In this document: positions 38,786 through 46,437 of the stretch, one piece after another | How the letters are laid out: each line of letters starts with the position of its first letter | How positions within the stretch are numbered: the stretch's first letter is position 1 | Source: Streptomyces bluensis | Lineage (GTDB): Bacteria > Actinomycetota > Actinomycetes > Streptomycetales > Streptomycetaceae | DNA: 64,000 nt | Direction: 5' to 3' | NCBI RefSeq assembly: GCF_014650715.1 | Contig: NZ_BMVM01000001.1 | Location: 434,001 to 498,000, forward strand | The notes under the pieces: model-generated | What the model saw: the letters and a program-made list of their open reading frames with translations, nothing else | Databases searched by the model: none | What the model was told of the DNA's origin: nothing | Program-made: the position numbers and the translations under genes

Positions 38786-38983
38786 GCACCCGGTTCCCGG
38801 AGCGGCGCCCCGGAGAAGGGGCCGGGGGCACGGCCCCGAAGGGTGCAAGGGCCCAGCCCTAAACCCCGGCGGCCAGGGGGCACAGCCCCCTTGGCCCCCC
38901 AGGGCCGCAGGGTGGAGTCCCTAGGGATGGGAAGGGCAGGGGCCGCGGGCCGTCCGCCGGGCGGGCCGCGGGCACGACCGCCC

Positions 38984-40489
38984 TCAGGACTCCGCGAACC
39001 GGTTCCGCAGCTCTCGTTTCAAGATCTTTCCGCTTGCGTTGCGTGGCAGTTCGTCCACGAACAGGACCCTCTTGGGGGCCTTGAAACCGGCGAGTTTCTC
39101 GCGGGCGTGGGCCAGGAGGTCGTCCTCCGTCACCTCACCGCGAGGGACGACCACGGCGGTCACGGCCTCGATCCACTTCTCGTCGGGGAGGCCGATCACC
39201 GCGACCTCGGCGACCTGCTCGTGCGTGTAGAGCGCGTCCTCGACCTGGCGCGAGGCGACGAGGACGCCACCGGAGTTGATGACGTCCTTCACCCGGTCCA
39301 CGATCGTGAAGAACCCCTCGGCGTCGCGCACGGCGAGGTCACCGGAGTGGAACCAGCCGTCGCGGAAGGCCTCGGCCGTCTCGTCCGGCTTCTCCCAGTA
39401 GCCCTCGCACAACTGCGGCGACTGGTAGACGATCTCCCCTTGCTCCCCGTCGGGCACGTCCGTGCCGGAGTCGTCGACGACCCGCGCCTCGACGAACAGC
39501 ACGGGCCGCCCGCAGGAGTCCATCCGTCCCTTGTGTTCGTACGGCCCGAGGACCATGGCCAGGGGGCCGATCTCGCTCTGCCCGAAGCAGTTGTAGAAGG
39601 CCAGCTTGGGCAGTCGCTCCTTCAGCCGCTCCAGGACGGGCACCGGCATGATCGACGCCCCGTAGTACGCCTTGCGCAGTCCGCCGAGGTCGCGGGTCGC
39701 GAAGTCGGGGCGGTTGGACAGACCGATCCACACGGTGGGCGGGGCGAACACGCTGTCCACCCGGCCGGACTCGATCAGGTCGAAGAGCGTGTCGCCGTCG
39801 GGTGCGTCGAGGATGACGTTCTCGGCCCCCACCGCCAGGTACGGCAGCAGGAAGACGTGCATCTGCGCCGAGTGGTACAGCGGAAGCGCGTGCACGGGCC
39901 GGTCCCCCGCCTGGAGGTCGAGGGCGGCGATCGCGCTGAGGTACTCGTGCACGAGCGCCCGGTGCGTCATCATCGCGCCCTTGGGGAGCGCGGTGGTGCC
40001 CGAGGTGTACAGCAACTGTGTGAGGTCCTCGGCACGCGGCTCGTCCCCGTCGTACGGGGCGGTGGTGTCGAGCCGTGCGAGCAGTGAGTCGTCGGTGTCG
40101 CGCAGCGCCAGGGTACGGACGGAACCGGGAAGGCGGTCCGCCAGGTGCGGGTCGGTGAGGACGAGTGTGCTGCCGGACTGGTCGAGGATGTACGTCAGGT
40201 CGTCGCCGGTCAGGTTGTGGTTGACGGGGACGTGGACCAGACCGGCGCGGGCACAGGCCAGGAAGGCGATCAGGTACGCGTCCGAGTTGTGGCCGTAGGC
40301 TGCGACGCGGTCGCCGGGGGCGAGCCCGGTGTCGCGCAGCACCTGGGCGGCACGGGCGACGGCGTCCTCCAGCGCCGCGTACGTCCAGGACCGTTCGCCG
40401 TAGTGGACCGCGACGCGGGCGGGAGTCCGCCGGGCGCTGCGTCGCAGTACCCCGTCCACCGTCACGTTGCGACCGGCCACCACCGTCAT
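38984..40489 (-). CDS. Long-chain-type acyl-CoA synthetase (AMP-dependent)
   Basis: A 501-residue ANL-superfamily ligase. Motifs are QLLYTSGTTALPKGAMMTHRAL, YNCFGQSEIGPLAMVLGP, DGWFHSGDLAVRDAEGFFTIVDRVKDVINSGG (split here: SGDLAVRDAEGF and VDRVKDVINSGG) and the C-terminal Lys in RNASGKILKRELR. Start ATG at 40487-40489 follows AAGGAGCAGG. It is monocistronic and diverges from the penicillin acylase gene, 208 bases apart. Chain length cannot be predicted, but the sequence resembles fatty-acyl rather than aryl ligases. It may activate acids released by the neighbouring acylase; that is speculation. Confidence 0.9.
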   Translation of the reverse strand: MTVVAGRNVTVDGVLRRSARRTPARVAVHYGERSWTYAALEDAVARAAQVLRDTGLAPGDRVAAYGHNSDAYLIAFLACARAGLVHVPVNHNLTGDDLTYILDQSGSTLVLTDPHLADRLPGSVRTLALRDTDDSLLARLDTTAPYDGDEPRAEDLTQLLYTSGTTALPKGAMMTHRALVHEYLSAIAALDLQAGDRPVHALPLYHSAQMHVFLLPYLAVGAENVILDAPDGDTLFDLIESGRVDSVFAPPTVWIGLSNRPDFATRDLGGLRKAYYGASIMPVPVLERLKERLPKLAFYNCFGQSEIGPLAMVLGPYEHKGRMDSCGRPVLFVEARVVDDSGTDVPDGEQGEIVYQSPQLCEGYWEKPDETAEAFRDGWFHSGDLAVRDAEGFFTIVDRVKDVINSGGVLVASRQVEDALYTHEQVAEVAVIGLPDEKWIEAVTAVVVPRGEVTEDDLLAHAREKLAGFKAPKRVLFVDELPRNASGKILKRELRNRFAES

Positions 40490-40697
40490 GCCTGCTCCTT
40501 CAGTCCCGCTTGCGATGGCGTGATCCTCGTCGCGCCGCGCGAGCGCGGTCAAGCGCAGCACGCACACGGGCCGAAGTCGGCACACATGGCCTGAAGTGGA
40601 TCAACCCCGTCGTGACCCGAACGTACGTACGGACACCGGACCTTACCCGTTGTTACGCTCAACCTCCCCTTCCCTACAGGACGTTGGGAGGCTCGTT

Positions 40698-43109
40698 TTG
40701 CGCACCCGTCTGAGACGTCTCGTCGTGACGGCCGTGGCCCTGTTCACCGCCGCCGGCTCCCTGCCGGCCGCCGCGGCCGGCGCCACGGACCGTCAGGAGA
40801 ACCCGTCGAACGGCGGCCTGTCCGCCGTCATCCGCTACACCGAGTACGGCATCCCGCACATTCTCGCCGAGAACTACGCGGACCTCGGCTTCGGCGAGGG
40901 CTGGGCGCAGGCCGCCGACGAGGTGTGCACGCTCGCCGAGGGCTTCGTGACCCTGCGCGGCGAGCGCTCACGGCACTTCGGCGCCGACGCGGTCGCCGAC
41001 GGCGAACTCTCGGCGGCCCGTACGAACCTGACCAGCGACCTGTACTTCCGGGGTGTCCGCGAGAGCCGCACCGTGGAGAAACTGCTCACCGAACCCGCCC
41101 CGGTGGGACCGGGCCGCGAGGTCCGGGACATGATGCGCGGCTGGGCGGCGGGCTACAACGCCTGGCTGAAGCAGAACAAGATCACGGACCCCGCGTGCGC
41201 GGGCGCCTCCTGGATCCGGCCGGTCACCGAGCTCGACGTGGCCGTCCGCGGCTACGCCGTCGCCGTGATCTCGGGCGAGGGACGCTTCGTGGACACCATC
41301 GCGACCGCGCAGCCGCCTTCCGGGTCCGCCACCGCCGTCGGTTCGGCGGCCTCGCGCACACCGGGCGCGAAGGCGGTCGCCACAGCGGCGCGCGAGCTGT
41401 GGGGCACGGGCGACATGGGCTCGAACGCGGTCGCCTTCCGCGGCGACACGACGGCGAACGGGCGAGGGCTGCTGCTGGGAAACCCCCACTATCCCTGGGA
41501 GGGCGGGCGCCGGTTCTGGCAGTCGCAGCAGACGATCCCCGGTGAGCTGAACGTCTCGGGTGGCACTCTGCTCGGACTTCCGACGATCTCCATAGGGTTC
41601 AACGCACATGTGGCGTGGAGCCACACGGTCTCGACCGGCATTCCGGCCAACTTCCACCAGCTGACGCTGGATCCGGCCGATCCGACCACGTACCTCGTGG
41701 ACGGTAAGCCGGAGCGCATGACGAAGCGGAGCGTGACGGTGCCCGTCAAGGACGGCACGTCGGTGACCCGCACCCAGTGGTGGACCCGCTACGGCCCTGT
41801 CGTCACCTCCCTCAGCCCCCAGGTCCCGCTGCCGTGGACCACCACGCACGCGTACGCCCTGTACGACCCCAACGCGGCGAACCTGCGCTTCGCCGACACC
41901 TCGCTCGGCTTCGGCAAGGCGCGCAGCACGGACGACGTGCTGAAGTCCCTCGCCCGGCACCAGGGCATCCCCTGGGTGAACACGCTCGCCGCCGACCGCG
42001 CGGGGCACTCCCTCTTCACCCAGTCGCAGGTGGTCCCGCGGATCACCGACGAGCTGGCGGAGCGCTGCTCGACGGAGCTCGGCAGGACCACGTATCCGGC
42101 GTCCGGGATCGCGGTCCTCGACGGCTCGCGCGGCGACTGCGCCCTCGGCAGCGACCCCGACGCCGTGACGCCGGGCATCCTCGGACCGTCGAGGATGCCG
42201 ACGCTGAAGGACGCGCCGTACGTGGAGAACTCCAACGGCACTCCCTGGATGACCAACGCCGACCAGCCGATCACCGGGTACGAGCGGATCTTCGGCACCG
42301 TGGGCACCGAGCTCGGTCTGCGCACCCGCGGCGGCATCGAGGATGTGGCGGCGATGGCCGAGCGGGGGGATCTGACCGTACGGGACCTGGAGCGGCAGCA
42401 GTTCGCCAACCGGGTACCGGCGGGTGACCTCGCCGCCGAGGACGTGGCGCGGGCCTGTGCCGCGTTGCCCGGCGGTACGACGACGGGCAGTGACGGCAAG
42501 GCCGTGGACGTGTCGCAGGCGTGCGAGGTCATCAAGGCCTGGGATCGCACCATGGACACCGGCAGCCGGGGTGCGCTGCTCTTCGACCGGTTCTGGCGGA
42601 AGCTGCCCCCGAGCGGGCTGTGGAAGGTGCCGTTCTCGGCGGCGGACCCGGTACGTACGCCGAACACGCTGAACACGGACGCACCCGGATTCGCCACGGC
42701 CCTCGCCGACGCGGTGGCGGAACTGCGGGCCGCGGGCATCTCCTTGGACGCGCAGCTCGGCGCGCACCAGTTCGTCGTCCGTGGCGGCGAGCGCGTCCCG
42801 GTGCCCGGCGGCTCGGGGAGGCTCGGCGTGTGGAACGTGCTCGAACCGACGTGGAACGCGGCGGGCGGCGGCTATACGGAGGTGCCGTTCGGCTCCAGCC
42901 ACCTCCAGGCGGTCGGCTGGGACGGCAGCAGCTGCCCGGTGGCGCGCACCCTGCTGACGTACTCCCAGTCGTCGAACCCGAACTCGCCGCACTACAGCGA
43001 CCAGACGCGGCTGTTCTCCGGTGAGCGGTGGGTGACGTCGCGCTTCTGCGAGAAGGACATCCTGTCCTCGCCGAAGCTCACGGTTGTCCGGGTCAGCGAA
43101 CAGCGCTGA
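40698..43109 (+). CDS. Secreted penicillin acylase family (Ntn) amidohydrolase
   Basis: An 803-residue preproenzyme related to aculeacin A/acyl-homoserine lactone acylases. The TTG at 40698 was chosen because GGGAGG lies six bases upstream and a clean signal peptide (LRRLVVTAVALFTAAGSLPAAAAGA) follows; an upstream in-frame ATG at 40596 would spoil the signal. The alpha chain begins YTEYGIPHILAENYADLGFGEGWAQAAD in two parts. Autocleavage is expected at GTGDMG|SNAVAF, leaving the N-terminal Ser nucleophile; GNPHYPWEGGRRFWQ follows as in the family. The C-terminal region has EPTWNAAGGGY and GSSHLQAVGW. It probably hydrolyses a long-chain acyl amide of an antibiotic or lipopeptide or a signal. 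Confidence 0.92.
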   Translation: MRTRLRRLVVTAVALFTAAGSLPAAAAGATDRQENPSNGGLSAVIRYTEYGIPHILAENYADLGFGEGWAQAADEVCTLAEGFVTLRGERSRHFGADAVADGELSAARTNLTSDLYFRGVRESRTVEKLLTEPAPVGPGREVRDMMRGWAAGYNAWLKQNKITDPACAGASWIRPVTELDVAVRGYAVAVISGEGRFVDTIATAQPPSGSATAVGSAASRTPGAKAVATAARELWGTGDMGSNAVAFRGDTTANGRGLLLGNPHYPWEGGRRFWQSQQTIPGELNVSGGTLLGLPTISIGFNAHVAWSHTVSTGIPANFHQLTLDPADPTTYLVDGKPERMTKRSVTVPVKDGTSVTRTQWWTRYGPVVTSLSPQVPLPWTTTHAYALYDPNAANLRFADTSLGFGKARSTDDVLKSLARHQGIPWVNTLAADRAGHSLFTQSQVVPRITDELAERCSTELGRTTYPASGIAVLDGSRGDCALGSDPDAVTPGILGPSRMPTLKDAPYVENSNGTPWMTNADQPITGYERIFGTVGTELGLRTRGGIEDVAAMAERGDLTVRDLERQQFANRVPAGDLAAEDVARACAALPGGTTTGSDGKAVDVSQACEVIKAWDRTMDTGSRGALLFDRFWRKLPPSGLWKVPFSAADPVRTPNTLNTDAPGFATALADAVAELRAAGISLDAQLGAHQFVVRGGERVPVPGGSGRLGVWNVLEPTWNAAGGGYTEVPFGSSHLQAVGWDGSSCPVARTLLTYSQSSNPNSPHYSDQTRLFSGERWVTSRFCEKDILSSPKLTVVRVSEQR

Positions 43110-43131
43110 GTCGTGTAGCGCTGAGTCGTGT
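43102..43131 (+). repeat. 15-bp tandem duplication over the acylase stop codon
   Basis: AGCGCTGAGTCGTGT occurs twice without interruption (43102-43116, 43117-43131). The first copy contains the TGA stop (43107-43109), so the duplication lies in the 3' end and does not alter the protein. Confidence 0.85.
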
Positions 43132-43141
43132 GACGGGTGGA

Positions 43142-43175
43142 AGTGTGGTGCCGCTACCTGTGGCGGCACCACACT
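43142..43175. terminator. Strong bidirectional hairpin
   Basis: A perfect 13-base stem, AGTGTGGTGCCGC (43142-43154) and GCGGCACCACACT (43163-43175), with an eight-base loop, between the convergent acylase and acyl-CoA synthetase genes. Confidence 0.85.
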
Positions 43176-43230
43176 CATCCCGCCCGTTGCCGCCTTGCCG
43201 GTCCCCCTGTAGGGCCGCAGGCGGTCCGGG

Positions 43231-44781
43231 TCACACCGTCCTGGCCCGTCCCTCCCAGTACGGCTCGCGAAGGCGCCGTTTGTAGAGCTTGCCGTTGGGG
43301 TCGCGGGGCATTGCCTCGATGAAGTCGACGCTCTTGGGTCGTTTGTATCCGGCGAGCCGACGCGCGCAGTGGTTCAGGATCTCCTCGGCGAGCGTCGGGC
43401 CCGGCAGGAAACCCGGGGCGGGCTCGACCACGGCCTTCACCTCCTCGCCCCAGTCGTCGTGCGGGATGCCGAACGCGGCGGCGTCGGCGACGGCGGGGTG
43501 GGTGAGCAGCGCGGCCTCGATCTCGGCCGGATAGATGTTGACGCCTCCGGAGATGATCAGGTCGATCTTCCGGTCGCGGAGGAAGAGGTAGCCGTCCTCA
43601 TCGAGGTAGCCGAGATCGCCGACGGTGAAGAAGTCGCCGATGCGGTTCTTCTTCGTCTTGGTCTCGTCCTTGTGGTACGAGAATCCGCCGGTGCTCATCT
43701 TCATGTAGACGGTGCCGAGTTCACCGGGCGGCAGCCGGTTGCCGTCGTCGTCGAAGACGGCGAGCTCGCTGATGGGCCAGGCCTTGCCGACGGTGCCGGG
43801 CTTCTTCAGCCAGTCCTCGGCGGTGGCGAAGGCGCCGCCTCCCTCGCTGGCCGCGTAGTACTCCTCGACGCTGTGTCCCCACCACTCGATCATGGCGCGC
43901 TTCACATGGTCCGGGCAGGGGGCGGCGCCGTGGATGGCGTGCCGCATGGACGACACGTCGTACGACTGCCTGATGTGGTCCGGCAGCGCCAGGAGGCGGT
44001 GGAACTGTGTGGGGACCATATGGGTGTGTGTGCACCGGTGGGTGTCGATCAGCCGGAGCATCTCCTCCGGTGTCCACTTGTCCATCAGCACCAGCCGGTG
44101 CCCAATGTGCAGGGACGCGCCCGCGAACTGCAGGACCGCCGTGTGGTAGAGCGGCGAGCAGACGAGGTGGACGTTGTCGTCGTACGGCATGATGCCGAAG
44201 ATGGCGAGGAAGCCGCCGAGGTAGGACTCCTCGGGGAGCCTGCCGGGCAGCGGGCGCCGGATGCCTCGCGGGCGGCCGGTCGTGCCCGAGGTGTAGTTCA
44301 TGACCCAGCCGAGGGTGCGGTCGGAGGGCGCCGACTCCGGCTGTCCGTCGAGGAGTTCGCCGTACGGGCGGAAGCCCTCGACCGTGCCGACCGCGTACCG
44401 GTGGCTGCCGGGCAGCCCGGCCTCGTCGGCGGCGTAGTGCGCGGCCTCGGCGAACCGCTCGTGCGCGATCAGCACCTTGGCGCCCGAGTCGGACACGATC
44501 CAGGCGATCTCGGGGCCGACGAAGTGGTGGTTGACGGGGACGAGGTAGAAACCGGCCTGGCTGGCGGCCAGGTACGCGGTGAAGAACTCCACCCCGTTCG
44601 GGAGCACGACCGCGAAGGCGTCGCCGCGTTCCAGTCCGGCCGCGCGCAGCCCGTGGACAAGGCGGTTGGCGTCCGCGTGGAGGCGACCGGCGGTCCACTC
44701 CTCGCCGTCGGGCGCCACGATGACCGTGCGGTCCGGGTCCGCGGCGGCCTGGGCCCAGAAACCGTGGGGGGCTTGGCTCAC
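43231..44781 (-). CDS. Acyl-CoA synthetase (AMP-dependent)
   Basis: A 516-residue ANL ligase. Motifs: MNYTSGTTGRPRGIRRPLPG as the phosphate loop, YYAASEGGGAF, FTVGDLGYLDEDGYLFLRDR, IISGGVNIYPAEIEAALL and the catalytic Lys in DPNGKLYKRRLREPYW. The GTG at 44779-44781 overlaps the TGA of the nitronate monooxygenase gene (GTGA), so the two are coupled. The frame stays open far upstream through the other gene, but that part is antisense-like shadow. Being co-transcribed with a nitronate-monooxygenase-like flavoprotein is typical of lipid or sterol catabolic loci in actinobacteria; the acid activated is unknown. Confidence 0.9.
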   Translation of the reverse strand: MSQAPHGFWAQAAADPDRTVIVAPDGEEWTAGRLHADANRLVHGLRAAGLERGDAFAVVLPNGVEFFTAYLAASQAGFYLVPVNHHFVGPEIAWIVSDSGAKVLIAHERFAEAAHYAADEAGLPGSHRYAVGTVEGFRPYGELLDGQPESAPSDRTLGWVMNYTSGTTGRPRGIRRPLPGRLPEESYLGGFLAIFGIMPYDDNVHLVCSPLYHTAVLQFAGASLHIGHRLVLMDKWTPEEMLRLIDTHRCTHTHMVPTQFHRLLALPDHIRQSYDVSSMRHAIHGAAPCPDHVKRAMIEWWGHSVEEYYAASEGGGAFATAEDWLKKPGTVGKAWPISELAVFDDDGNRLPPGELGTVYMKMSTGGFSYHKDETKTKKNRIGDFFTVGDLGYLDEDGYLFLRDRKIDLIISGGVNIYPAEIEAALLTHPAVADAAAFGIPHDDWGEEVKAVVEPAPGFLPGPTLAEEILNHCARRLAGYKRPKSVDFIEAMPRDPNGKLYKRRLREPYWEGRARTV

Positions 44782-45890
44782 TGCTCCGCACTCCTTCCGG
44801 CGATCCGGTTGACGCGGTCGACGGCCTTCTCGAAGCCTCGCGTGAGGTCGTCGAAGACCGCCTGGACGCTGCGCTGACTGTTCATCCGGCCGACGATCTG
44901 CCCGACCGGGGTGCCAAGGAGCGGCTCCACCTCGTACTTCTGGATGCGGGAGACGGCCTCGGCGACCAGCAGGCCCTGCATCGGCATGGGGAGGGCGCCC
45001 GGCCCGTCGGGGTCGTCCCAGGCGTCGGTCCATTCGGTACGGAGCTGACGTGCGGGCTTTCCGGTGAGCGCGCGGGAGCGGACGGTGTCGCCCGATCCGG
45101 CGGCGAGCAGTTTCTCGATCAGCCGGGGTGAGGGGAGCTCCGCCTCGGTGGTGGTCAGCCACAGGGAGCCCAGCCACACACCCTGGGCGCCGAGAGCGAG
45201 TGCGGCCGCCACCTGCCGGCCGCTGCCGATGCCGCCCGCGGCCAGGACGGGCAACGGGTCGACGGCGTCCACGACTTCGGGGGTGAGCACCATGGAGGCG
45301 ATCTCGCCGGTGTGGCCGCCTGCCTCGTAGCCCTGCGCGACGACGATGTCGATGCCCGCGTCCGCGTGCTTGCGGGCGTGCCGGGCGCTGCCCGCGAGCG
45401 CGGCGACGAGCACGTCCTGCTCGTGGGCGCGGTCGATGACATCGGCCGGCGGTGAGCCGAGCGCGTTGGCGAGCAGCTTGATCGGATAGTCGAAGGCGAC
45501 GTCGAGCTGGGTACGGGCGACCTGCTCCATCCAACCGGTGATACGCCATCCGGAGGCCTCGCCCTCGGCGAGTTCGGGCACGCCGTACCGGGTGAGGGTG
45601 TCCTTGACGAACTGCCGGTGGCTCTCCGGGATCATCGCCTCTACGTCGGCCTCGGTGACGCCTTCCACCTTCTTGGCCGGCATGACGACGTCCAGGCCGT
45701 ACGGCGTGCCGTCGACGTGGGCCTCGATCCAGTCGAGGTCGCGTTTGAGTTCGTCGGGGGCCGTGTAGCGGACCGCGCCGAGCACCCCGAAGCCGCCGGC
45801 CCGGCTGATGGCCGCGGCGACGGCGGGGAACGGCGTGAAGCCGAAGACGGCGTGCTCGACTCCCAGTGTCTTGCTCAGCTCCGTCTGCAT
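44778..45890 (-). CDS. Nitronate monooxygenase-like FMN protein
   Basis: A 370-residue FMN-dependent TIM-barrel protein of the 2-nitropropane dioxygenase/nitronate monooxygenase family. Typical segments are FGFTPFPAVAAAISRAGGFGVLGAV, DIVVAQGYEAGGHTGEIAS (with the phosphate-binding Gly-rich loop), PVLAAGGIGSGRQVAAALALGA and GSLWLTTTEAE. Homologues in mycobacterial sterol regions have unknown true substrates, so nitronate may not be the physiological one. The ATG at 45888-45890 is preceded, 43 bases upstream, by the TCTGA-N7-TCAGA site. It is the first gene of a two-gene operon with the acyl-CoA synthetase. Confidence 0.88.
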   Translation of the reverse strand: MQTELSKTLGVEHAVFGFTPFPAVAAAISRAGGFGVLGAVRYTAPDELKRDLDWIEAHVDGTPYGLDVVMPAKKVEGVTEADVEAMIPESHRQFVKDTLTRYGVPELAEGEASGWRITGWMEQVARTQLDVAFDYPIKLLANALGSPPADVIDRAHEQDVLVAALAGSARHARKHADAGIDIVVAQGYEAGGHTGEIASMVLTPEVVDAVDPLPVLAAGGIGSGRQVAAALALGAQGVWLGSLWLTTTEAELPSPRLIEKLLAAGSGDTVRSRALTGKPARQLRTEWTDAWDDPDGPGALPMPMQGLLVAEAVSRIQKYEVEPLLGTPVGQIVGRMNSQRSVQAVFDDLTRGFEKAVDRVNRIAGRSAEQ

Positions 45891-45932
45891 GGGCGCAGGA
45901 TGCCGCAGTCCTCCGGACGAAGGAAGGGGTTT

Positions 45933-45949
45933 TCTGATGAGGCGTCAGA
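45933..45949. promoter_or_regulatory. Operator TCTGA-N7-TCAGA, copy 2
   Basis: Same palindrome and same flanks (TTTTCTGA and TCAGATTTG, 45930-45953) as the site at 35030. It lies just upstream of the nitronate monooxygenase gene, so the two-gene operon probably belongs to the same regulon as the FadD19/EchA19-like genes. Confidence 0.7.
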
Positions 45950-46129
45950 TTTGCTGCTCCGCAGTGCGCCTCCCCTACTGCGCGGTGCGCCTCCCCCGGG
46001 CCTCTGCGGTGCGCGGGGGCCGACGAGAAGCGCGCGACGGATGCCGCGCGCTGTGAATACGGCGGGCTGGACGGCGTCGGCCGCAAGACGACCGGCCGCG
46101 TCCGGCCCACCCTGGCCGGCCAGTGGCCG

Positions 46130-46321
46130 CTACTCGCTGAAGACGGCCTTCTGGACCTCGTTCGGCCCGTCGAAGCGATCCCTCTTGAGGCCGTTGAGGC
46201 GGCTCACGACCTTGTCGTCGGCATGGTTCTCACGAGCGCGCTCGACGAGGTGTTTCTTGTCCGTCGGGTACTCCGCGCCCTTGAGTGCCTTCTGCAGGTC
46301 AGTGGGGCTGAGCTCGGCCAT
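46130..46321 (-). CDS. DUF2795 small protein
   Basis: A 63-residue protein, ELSPTDLQKALKGAEYPTDK then HLVERARENHADDKVVSRL and FDGPNEVQKAV, which fits DUF2795, a family of short helical proteins common in actinobacteria. The ATG at 46319-46321 is preceded by GGGAGGC. The function is unknown; family members are often stress or starvation linked. It stands alone between the nitronate monooxygenase promoter and the desaturase-like gene. Confidence 0.82.
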   Translation of the reverse strand: MAELSPTDLQKALKGAEYPTDKKHLVERARENHADDKVVSRLNGLKRDRFDGPNEVQKAVFSE

Positions 46322-46437
46322 GCGAGCCTCCCTGTGGTGCGTCGGCCGCTCCGCCGTGCGGAGCCGCCGTGGCGTACAGAATCAGGCATCGTCCGCACTA
46401 CCCGCACGGGCGCGATGCATGCGGCTCGACGCCCGGA

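Larger units (their letters stand above)
38356..38983. other. 628-base noncoding region rich in repeats
   Basis: No credible gene lies between the PaaK-like gene and the convergent acyl-CoA synthetase gene. Besides repeat copy B, it contains paired TTCCGCCCGGCCGG (38595 and 38614), several GGCCTGGGCGG repeats (38561-38590) and three tandem 25-26-base units from 38689. The block looks like accumulated intergenic repeat sequence, possibly acting as a transcription stop between converging genes. Confidence 0.6.

Noticed and set aside
43231..46110. A 959-codon open frame on the minus strand that would fuse a long Arg/Pro-rich N-terminus to the acyl-CoA synthetase.
   Set aside because: The extra 443 codons run through the nitronate monooxygenase gene in another frame and are Arg/Gly/Pro-rich shadow sequence; the real start is the GTG at 44781.
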